Shown piece by piece: positions 55,784 to 64,000 of a DNA stretch of 64,000 nt. Both the position numbers and the translations under genes were made by a program. This DNA is from Porodaedalea pini (lineage: Eukaryota; Basidiomycota; Agaricomycetes; Hymenochaetales; Hymenochaetaceae): assembly GCA_002794775.1 (NCBI GenBank), contig NBAY01000057.1, forward strand, positions 62,001 through 126,000. The letters run 5' to 3'. The notes beneath the pieces are model-generated. The model saw only the letters and a list, made by a program, of their open reading frames with translations. It was not told where the DNA came from and made no database searches. Numbering within the stretch: the stretch's first letter is position 1; every line of letters begins with the position of its first letter.

Positions 55784-57720
55784 TTAGGAGAACTCAATAT
55801 CACTCACGCTCCTCGGCCTGTAGTTCGTTCCTCCATTGACTCCCCTCTCCCCTGCCTCCTTCAGATTAATGAGAAGCTGACCCCCGAGGACACAGAGAAA
55901 AGTGGGACTTCCAGCTGCGTTGAGGAGATCTGCAACAAAAGGATTGATGTCCAAAATGCGTATGTCCACTATCCTCAGTATGCAGCAGGAAATGACACTA
56001 TGGATGGTTAGCCTCGTTTTATACCAAGATATGATTATTTACTTACAAGCTGTAATATATGACCTGGTTTTGGATGAGAATTCTAACGAGATGAAAGCCT
56101 TTGAACCCGGCTGACAATCTCCAATATTCTGCCGCCTTGTAAAGCGCCAGGCATAGCAGAATCAGGCCATATGCCAAAGGTAGAACCCTACGAGGGTCAG
56201 AGATGACTGCGGCATGACGTAATAACCTCACCATGAAATGATGGCCAACGTTTGCAGAGGATCTCCGTTTGCCACGCAAATCGTGATACCATCTGCAAGA
56301 CTACCGACGGCAGCTAAAGCATAACAGTCTTCAGTCAATGCAGATACGATGAGCAAATGTCTTACTGCCTTGAAGCAAGTTGACATAAATGAGAAGGCCG
56401 AGGCCCATAGCTGCCTCCAGACCAAGGAGAATTTTGAGACAGATGCCCAATTTCCTGTCTGCCTGAGCTCAAGCAATAGTCACTCGTCGAGAAGGGGAAT
56501 ACTCACTTTGGTGGTAAAGTGCTAGGACCCGGATGAGGAGGATGTCTGTATGTCATAAGCTTGCGACAGCCAGATCAATATCGAGCTTATTTTCTTACAG
56601 TCAATTAGTATGATAGTGATCAAATCTAGCAACTGGATAAGTGATCATTCCAATCGATATGTCTGGATCACCCACAGGACACTGAAAAGGTCCAGACTGA
56701 GAACAGACCTGGCTTGCAAGTCAATAGTTAACATATATGATCTTCAGTTAATACGCACAGCTGGGTGTGATGGATACTCAGATGATCAAACAATGGCATC
56801 GCATTTTTTGTTTGCGACTTACCTCCCAAGACTTTCGTTGGAGCCCTGTTCTTTTGTCGTGATAATTGTTTAACGTCAGGTGTTCGGTCTGAATCAGCAA
56901 AGTCCTACAATGCTGTCGCTTACCAATTATGTTACAAATGGCTCCTAGGAGCCCAATATAACGGTTCTGCACCATAATCAGGGGGGTAGTTCGGTCTTCA
57001 GCTATATATGTATGGCGCTTACCGCAAAGTAAATCAAGCTGACAGGGTTGCGCGGTTTGGGCTTCGTCGCAAAAAATTAGTCTGTGAAGCTGGATCTGCA
57101 AAAATAAGTAGAAAAGAAAAGCCCACCCAGAAGTATTTGGCCTAAAGATGCACCTTTTTCAGCGATCACATTGAGTTGAACTGTTGTAGCACTATACCTC
57201 CTTGTCCATAGTGATAACTTTAGACACAGAATTTGTTTCAGTCGGGTTTTGCGCACAAGGTCATGCCACGCACCCGAATGGTAGACTAAAACAGTTGCAA
57301 GCGCCACAGCGAAATATTGTCCAGTCACTGTTTCGGAGACAAACAACGGCACCAGGCTTGGATGGATGGGCTCAGCATCCGAGCGAGTGTGTAATGAGCG
57401 AGTCAGGTTATGGGCAAACTCCAGAGTCGACATCATCGAGTTCCGCGCGAGTGAACGTCCAGTATCGAGGACATTCTGGCCTTTTTATATACAGTACAAT
57501 GAAGAGAGGGCTGAGATCCGGCCTCATCTGAAGTGTGATAAAATGTGATGATTGCTTCCCGTGCAGTGAAGTAATCTGTCTGAGGCTGAGTTTGATGATA
57601 CCAGAAAACTGAGTCGATTTGCATAGAAGCTATCTTGTAATTGGGTATCAATAGCTTCATGGCGCATGAAACATAAATATTAAGGAAGATAGAAGCATCC
57701 TACATCAGCAAGTTGTCGAA
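55590..57720. repeat. segmental duplication, unit 1 (paired with 61770-63900)
   Basis: Homology covers the 3' flank, the whole membrane-protein gene and about 280 bp upstream of its start. Partner unit lies at about 61770-63900. The G-alpha 5' part at 52.4-53.5 kb and its broken copy at 58.5-59.7 kb have nearly the same offset, so one event of about 6.2 kb may have copied both. Confidence 0.75.
55784..57433 (-). CDS. multi-helix membrane protein (DUF6533 family), copy 1
   Basis: Integral membrane protein with about seven hydrophobic segments; function unknown. Assembled exons read MSTLEFAHNLTRSLHTRSDA, QYFAVALATVLVYHSVITMD, KYFWPKPRNPVSLIYFANRY, IGLLGAICNI, LDLITIILIDYILLIRVLAL, LGICLKILLGLEAAMGLGLL, then SLADGITICVANGDPLQTLA, VLPLAYGLILLCLALYKAAE, FHLVRILIQNQVIYY and the final exon with FLCVLGGQLLINLKEAGERG and NGGTNYRPRSVSDIEFS. 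This tail is shared by a large agaricomycete family. An extra ATG just upstream (57436) exists, but only the one at 57433 is conserved in copy 2. A short exon after AICNI is uncertain. No frameshift was needed. Confidence 0.84.
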
Positions 57721-58529
57721 GTCGCTGTAGTCAGGCAGGTTGGTCTGGGTCCTAAGGAGGAACATCCGGATGCCGTAGTACAAATCTATTCATTATATGA
57801 CACATATCCTCTGGCCCCGCTCTGAAGATCCAACCACCTGCTGCAAGCATAGAGTGGTGACTTGGTTCACTGGGAAGTTGAAAAATGTCAGTACTTTGCA
57901 ATCTTTTCGATCGAATCAAGCTTCTATACTCAGTGATCTTCATCTTTTTGGACAATCTTCTTGAGAAGATGTGTGAGTTTTGTGTCGCACTGCAGATCGA
58001 AAGGCTAATTTTTCTTCTGCGTGCTTGTAATGAGTTCTATAACAAGTTCCGTATTGTTCTTATCAAATTGTAATGCTGACCATTCAACGCTGCCCAAGAA
58101 ACGCAGCAGCTGTCGGAGAAATATGTGCACAGCTGATTCGAGATAGCATTCAAGGAGTCTGACTAGTTTGCAACACTGATGGTGAATAAGACCTGTTCCT
58201 GCAACAGCCACCTTAAATGGAGCAGGACCTCGTCGGCAGAAGCAGCTTCTCATCTCACCGCTCACCATCCGATGCGTGATCTGTGCTATCCTATGATAAC
58301 TGGTGTAGCAAACACCCAGTGCAATCGGAAAAGCACGCAGATGCAACAGAGAGCGTGCTCTCAGAAGCCTGCGACTATGCTAAAGGTGGCATTGACAGCA
58401 TGATGAGTGTGGAAGGGAAGGTGCCACGAGAAGGGGTAGAAGAGGCTGAGTCTGTAGATATGAGAGGCCTTGAACAGATTAGGGATTGGATTTCACGTGG
58501 ACGATGGAAATTCCTGCTCCTGTCAGTGG
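57434..58529. other. promoter of membrane protein copy 1 and spacer
   Basis: The part up to about 57720 is homologous to 63618-63900 upstream of copy 2, for instance AGGAAGATAGAAGCATCCTA in both, so the promoter was duplicated with the gene. The rest shows no gene. Confidence 0.55.
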
Positions 58530-59730
58530 TGCTGCGGAGCTGGCCCAATGAGAGGAGATCCGATAGCAGCTGGCTCCCATCCCACAACCAACGAAAGCCC
58601 CAGCGCCTCCACAGCACCCACTATGGCGTCGAGGACGAACCGGGAGGAATGCATGACGTTGAACTGCACATCAGCATGCCACGAGAGATACTCGGCGCGT
58701 AATGTGCGTCAGGAATTTGTTAGTTGGAAACCTACGAGTGAAAGAGGGTAATAATTTGGAGGGATGGGAGGAACAGAAGGAGAGTGGAGAAGAGGAAGAA
58801 GAGGTGGGTGTAGCGGAAAGGGACGAGGTATTTTTCTTTTTCTTAACCTGGTGAGAAGTCAGACAGTCAGCGGTGCTTTGGGTGGTAGCATACATACGGT
58901 ACGCACGACAGGTGAATGCTCGCCGCCTCTTCTCTCGAATCTTTTCTCTGTCACTCTCTCCCGCCATCTACGTAGATCGCCTCCTGTTCTCTTGCAGTTC
59001 CGCCTTGCCATGGCGGAAGCGCTAGGGGTGCAATCAGGGGAAACGAGGACGAGAAGCGCGAAGAGATAATACATTTTTAAGTGTAGTTGATTTGCCTTGA
59101 AGAATCGAGATTGAGATAACAGATATGCCAGATGGTTCGGTCATTGAGTGTAAGGGATGGAATGAGAGGAATGGACGCACCAAATTCGCTTTGTCGTGTC
59201 CGCCATCCAAAAAACATACCAACTTCTCTCTCCTAATCCATCAACATCAATCCAATACACTCCAATCAAACTCAACGCAAAAGCCCCTTCACAGGCCTCG
59301 GGGCCTTCCTGTCTGCTGCGCGCTGCCTCGTCAGCTCCTCGTCAGTCAAGTCCGAGATCCGTCATGCATCGGCAGCAGCGGTGAGCCGCATGGCACGCTG
59401 TTGTAGAGTCTCATGGGGTAATGTTCCGAAAGGCCGCATGAGATGGTCAGCGGAGGTGAGCATGCGCTGGTGCTCGAGCACCGGGTCGGAGGTGGCGGGT
59501 GGGGTGCGGTCGTTGTAGACGACGTCGGCGGGTGGAGATCATCGTGGCAGGCTGCAGACGGGAGCAGAAAAGGAAGGGTGAAGGTAATAGAGAGAGAGAA
59601 AGAGAAAAGGAAAAGAAAGAAAAGGAGAAGATGGAAGACGATGGGCGTCTCAAAGATGGGAGCGAAGAGAGACCTATTCGACTTTGACGTGCGCTCGCAC
59701 AACCTGCTGTCTTCTCTTTCACCTGATGTT
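58530..59730 (-). pseudogene. broken duplicate of the G-alpha 5' half (copy B)
   Basis: Homologous to the functional gene from the first half of exon 4 through exons 3, 2 and 1 and its 5' flank, in the same order and orientation. Landmarks: near 58625-58700 the exon 4 start (compare 52393-52480), near 59080-59100 exon 3, near 59175-59190 exon 2, and 59280-59550 exon 1. Exon 1 has lost bases between the start codon and the conserved part, so the ATG reads into the wrong frame. The switch regions and everything 3' are missing. Confidence 0.82.
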
Positions 59731-60330
59731 TACTTTTAAGCGTAAAGTTGGAAATGCGCGAGATTGAGATATGGTTCGGTCATTGAGTGTATGCTCGAAG
59801 GGACGAGATGAGATGGAGGGACGCACCAGATTCACTTTGTCCTGTCGACCATCCAACGAACATATCAGCATTCCCTCTCCTCTCTTTCCCTTCAACACCC
59901 AACAGAGGCAGAAGCACCAAGCAAAGCATCTTCACAGGCCTCGGATCTTTCCTCTCTGCCGCACGCTGGTGCGCCAGCTCTTCATTATCAAGTCGGAGAT
60001 CCGTTGCGGAATGAGGAACGCGGCACGCTGCAGGAGCACGCGTGTGTGAGCGGGTCGTCAGAGTTGAGCATGCGCTGATGCTCGCGCGCCGGGTCGGAGT
60101 CGGAGGTGGTGGGCGGGGTGCGGTTGTCGTAGGCGACGTCGGCGGGTGGTTTGGGAACCGGGCGGAGAAAATTGTGGTGGGCTGCAGACATAAGCAAGAA
60201 GGAGAGGTGAACGTGAGGCGAGTATAATGGAGAGAGACAGAGAAAGAAGGGAGGGGAAGAGGGAGGGAAATGAGTGATGGCGAAAAGAAGAGAGACACGT
60301 CCGTTCGACTTTGACGTGCGCCCAGTCTCG
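59731..60330 (-). pseudogene. broken duplicate of the G-alpha 5' end (copy C)
   Basis: A second, shorter copy directly upstream of copy B, covering exon 2, exon 1 and 5' flank. Exon 2 is near 59825-59842 and exon 1 at 59915-60175. The start codon position reads AAT rather than CAT on this strand (60166-60170 region), so the ATG is gone, and exon 1 has internal deletions. It cannot encode a G-alpha. Confidence 0.78.
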
Positions 60331-61980
60331 ATTAATGTTTCCCTCGTCTAGTTGTTGCCATTGCTATCCCAGCCTACCACCGACATCATCAGTCCTCTAT
60401 CCATTCTTAGCTCTAGTGGTAGATGGTGGATCACGTATCGTGTCGCACTGTCATACAGTCGCTCTTGACATAGCAGGAGACGGCCGTTCCAACTCAAGGA
60501 TCCGGGAAGCACGGCTTGTCATCCACAGAAGGTAACCGACACAGAAGGCCTGTGCAGAGACACCGCTGTTCTACAGACAGCCAACAGGCCTCTAAGACCT
60601 CTTAAAATCCCTGCGCGACTTTCCCATGGTAGGGATGATGGAGGTAGTAGATGAAAGTGCTCGTCTCGCATACGCTTCGTACGACTCTCCTTATCACGCT
60701 TCGAGGCACCACATCTGCTCCGCGCAAGGCTCATAATTTTATTCTCGACGTTACCGTAACTCCTGCTCTTCAGTGGCATGTTCGAAAATGCATCTGGCAG
60801 GGAATCTGCTACCTCATCAAGCTTCATCTCCAGACTCTCGACTGGCATTGCAAAAGGGAGAAAAGAAACACAGGAGTTTTGCCGAGTTGTATTCTACGGC
60901 TCTTGTCTGAATGTATCTGTGCGTTAGATCATATGATATAGAGGGGCTCGTGAACGACGAAATAATCAAATTGTCACGCGGCAGGATCTCCACAATGCAT
61001 GAATGTAATGCGTACGGCAGGTGTACATCTGCTATGCAGTATCTAAGGCCTTCTGGAATCTCGCTATCAACTAAATTTCATCCAAGGTGTCTACTTGTAT
61101 GCAAATGTTTACGTCACCGCTCTTAACTAAGTTTTGCCTGACGAGTCTACTTGCATGCAATGATATACTCCACCATCGTGCCAATTGTCGCCTTTGTGAT
61201 ATCTGTGCTCCTTCTGTACTGATTCTCGACGTTCAAAGGTGTGGAACTCTATGATCTATAGGAGAGCGGGTTGCTGATGAGTGCACACTTGACTGGCGCA
61301 TCGCATGATAGATCCAGTGTCGTCAGTGGATACATTCGCGCTCGTTCGTTCTCGTGAATATTGTGCAGAAGCTCGAAGAGATGATGCCCATGACACTACC
61401 TACAAGCTCGCTATGTGGCATGCTCTGCCATAGATGGCATGATACAAGTTATTGAATATGCGATATGGCAGAAACATGGTTACTGTAATCATGACGATGC
61501 TTACCACAGGACGCCAATAAACTGTTGCATCTGGAAATCCTCATAGACGTATATGCATCATATATTTCTACTCATTTACTTCAGCGAGACCACCTGTGTG
61601 TGTCCAATGCGGACTCGAAGTCTATTGTGCTGTTACTTCAATCTTGACTTTATCAGTCGTCCGGCGCATAAGAATGAGTGATAAAGATGTTGGCTGAATT
61701 TACTTCGTACAATCGAAAGACACGCATAGCAAAGCAATCAATTTCAGGGACCCCAATGATAAATAATATAATACGGCAACTGTAGGTTCAAACAATTGAC
61801 AACGGACATGAACTTGGTATATAGAGATAGGCTCTGCCATTACTGTTGGTGACTAGGTAAAGAAGAGGAATTCCGAGCTTAGGGAAGGTCTCCATGCTTT
61901 GGCCATCCGTCGTCCTAGCCATGCTGCGAACACAATGAGTCAGAGAGTCTGGAAAATAAAACAAGAAAGTGGGAATCACC
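60331..61980. other. spacer between G-alpha fragments and membrane protein copy 2
   Basis: No gene recognised. From about 61770 the sequence is homologous to 55590 onward, that is, the 3' flank of the duplicated membrane protein. Confidence 0.5.
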
Positions 61981-63900
61981 TCAGGAGAACTCAATGTCAC
62001 TCACGCTCCTCGCCTCGTAGTTCGTTCCTCCATTGGCTCCCCTCTCCCCTGCCTCTTTCAGATTGATCAAAAGTTGACCTCCAAGGACACAGAGAAGGGT
62101 GAGACTTCCAGCTGAAGCCAGGAGATCTCCAACAAACTGATTGGTGACTACGATACGATCATCCACTATCTGTAGAATGGAGCAGAAAATCACGCTGCGT
62201 GTGGTCAATCTTCAGACATATTGAACAGTGTACATTTGCTTACAAGCCATAATATATGACCTGATCTTCGACGAGAACTCTAACAAGGTGAAAGCCTTTG
62301 AACCCGGATGACAATCTCAAGTACTCTGCTGCCTTGTAGAGCGCCAGGCCCAGTAGAATGAGACCATATGCCATTGGTATAACCCTACCGTGGATCAGAG
62401 AAAGCTATAGCATGATATAATAAACTCACCATGAAATGATGGACAGTGATTGCGGAGGATCTCTGTTTATTATGCAAACTGTGATACCCTCTGCAAGACT
62501 ACCGACGGCAACTAAAGCAGACTAGTCTTCAGTCGAAGCGGATAGGATGAACAAAGGTCTTACTTTCTTCAAACAAGTTGGCATAAATGAGAATGCCAAG
62601 GTCGACAATTGCCTCTAAACCAAGGAGGGATTTAAGGAAGATATCCAATTTCCTGTCTGTCCGAGCTCAAGCAGTAGTTATTGATTTAGAAAGCGAATGC
62701 TTGCCTTGATGGCAAAGTGCTAAGACCCGGATGAGGAGGATGTCTGTGATTGTGTCATATGCATAGAACAGCCAATTTAAATACAATTTCGTTTCCTTAC
62801 AATCAATTAGAACGATAGTGATCCAATCTAACATCTAGATAAGTGAACATCGAAATCGATAGCACTGAATGACTCACTTGCCAACGAAAAGGTCCAGTTT
62901 GAAAACAAGCCTGACTGACATGTCAGTGGAGAACATGTACGCTCTGGGCCTAAAACGCACAGCTGGAGATAACGGATATTTGAGCGATTAGATACCGACA
63001 TAGTATTCTTATTCACTACTTACCTCGCAAGACTTTCTGTGAAACCAAAGACTATTGAGATGGCAAACATTTAGTGCCGAGTGTTCCGCATGACTATGCA
63101 AAATCCTATAGTGCTGTCACTTACGCGTTACGTTGCAAATAGCTCCCAGGAGCCCGACATAACGGTTCTGCACAATAATCAGAGTTGTACCGATTTTCAG
63201 CCAAATATGTATGGCGCTTACCGCAAAATAGATCAAGCTGACGGGGCTGCAAGGTTTGGACTTCGCATCCACATTTAGATTATGAAGTCAGAATTTGCGA
63301 AAGAAACCCACCCAGAAATATCTGACCTATACATCCACCTTGATAATTAGCTGCAGTGAATGAGATTGTAGAAGCTCCATACCTCCTTGTCCATAGTAAT
63401 AACTTCAGAAACGCTATTTTTTCAGTCAGGCTCTGTGCACATGGTCATGCTACGTACTCGAATGATAGATTAAAACAGTTGCAAGCGCCACACTGAAGTA
63501 TTTCTCAGTCACTATCACGGAGACAAATAACTGCACCAGACTCGGATCGATGGGCTCAGCATCGGAGCGAGTGTGAAATGAGCGAGTCAGGTTATGGGCA
63601 AGTTCCAGAGTCGACATCGTTGAGGTTATCGCGAGTGGACGACCAGTATCGAGGGCATTCTAGCCCTTTATATGTAGTTTAATAAAGAGAGAAATGAGAT
63701 TCGGCTTCGTTTAAGATGAGTTGAACTGTGAGGACTGCTTTCCGTGCAGATGAAGCCTGAGGCTGAGTTCGATGATGCCGGAGAGCTGAGCTGAGTCGCG
63801 AAGCTACCTTGTACTTGAGTATGAATAGCTTCACGGCGCAGGAAACAGAAACTCGAAGGAAGATAGAAGCATCCTACATCAACGAGTCGCTGAGGCTGTT
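61770..63900. repeat. segmental duplication, unit 2 (paired with 55590-57720)
   Basis: Second unit of the duplication. Divergence is moderate in both coding and flanking DNA, indicating an old event. Confidence 0.75.
61981..63617 (-). CDS. multi-helix membrane protein (DUF6533 family), copy 2
   Basis: Tandem duplicate of the gene at 55784-57433, same strand, offset about 6.2 kb. Exons read MSTLELAHNLTRSFHTRSDA, YHSIITMDKEVRYFW, SKPCSPVSLIYFANRYVGLL, LDWITIVLIDYILLIRVLAL and a final exon with VIFCSILQIVDDRIVVTNQF and NGGTNYEARSVSDIEFS. One intron may use a GC donor (after LCHQ). I saw no stop or frameshift in the parts traced, so this copy is probably functional, although the central exons (62250-62650) were compared only by eye. 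Confidence 0.78.
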
Positions 63901-64000
63901 AAAATGCCGACTTGATACACCCCAGAGTTGCAAGATATCAACCTTCTGCAACTGTTTCGGTAAAATTGATCGTCTGCACTGAGCTCGGATAGCTGCCTCA
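63618..64000. other. promoter region of membrane protein copy 2
   Basis: Upstream of the minus-strand start at 63617 and homologous to 57434-57720. Nothing else is visible up to the window edge. Confidence 0.5.

Noticed and set aside
1..64000. CRISPR arrays, bacterial operons, rRNA genes
   Set aside because: The intron-rich fungal gene structure rules out a prokaryotic source, and no direct-repeat arrays or rRNA-like stretches were seen. I could not screen reliably for tRNA genes by eye.

Overview
This is fungal nuclear DNA, almost certainly from an agaricomycete basidiomycete. Genes are broken by many short GT-AG introns (about 50-70 bp). The gene families fit that clade: UbiA-type prenyltransferase, salicylate-hydroxylase-like FAD monooxygenases, seven-helix membrane proteins ending in a conserved NGGTNY-type tail, an enlarged G-alpha, and a Tad-like LINE. 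I assembled gene models by hand, joining exons at splice sites and checking frame and family motifs.

Left arm (0.4-10.1 kb) is housekeeping. A prolyl-tRNA synthetase and a mitochondrial isoleucyl-tRNA synthetase are both on the minus strand. The isoleucyl gene shares a short divergent promoter, with two tandem ACGCGT boxes, with a mitotic B-type cyclin on the plus strand.

Centre-left (11.6-27.2 kb) looks like a small secondary-metabolism locus: FAD monooxygenase (+), UbiA-family prenyltransferase (+), cytochrome P450 (+) and a second FAD monooxygenase (-) paralogous to the first. A complete 865-bp non-autonomous element with inverted termini and an 8-bp target duplication (hAT-like) sits between the prenyltransferase and the P450. 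A PTEN-type phosphatase (-) follows. Next come decayed pieces of a polyketide-synthase / thioester-reductase megasynthase (+), so the locus may have lost its scaffold-forming enzyme.

Centre-right (33.5-44.2 kb) holds a LINE with both ORFs open (zinc-knuckle ORF1; endonuclease-RT-RNase H ORF2). It lies head-to-head with, and about 200 bp from, LYS2 (alpha-aminoadipate reductase). As read here, LYS2 carries three apparent single-base frameshifts.

Right arm (44.6-64 kb) is a signalling-like neighbourhood. It has one membrane protein with a Gly/Ser-rich tail (+), one large divergent G-alpha (-; 597 codons, 15 exons including a predicted 4-nt exon) and two tandem copies of a multi-helix membrane protein (-). 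Two broken copies of the G-alpha 5' end lie between those two genes. A segmental duplication with an offset of about 6.2 kb explains this layout.
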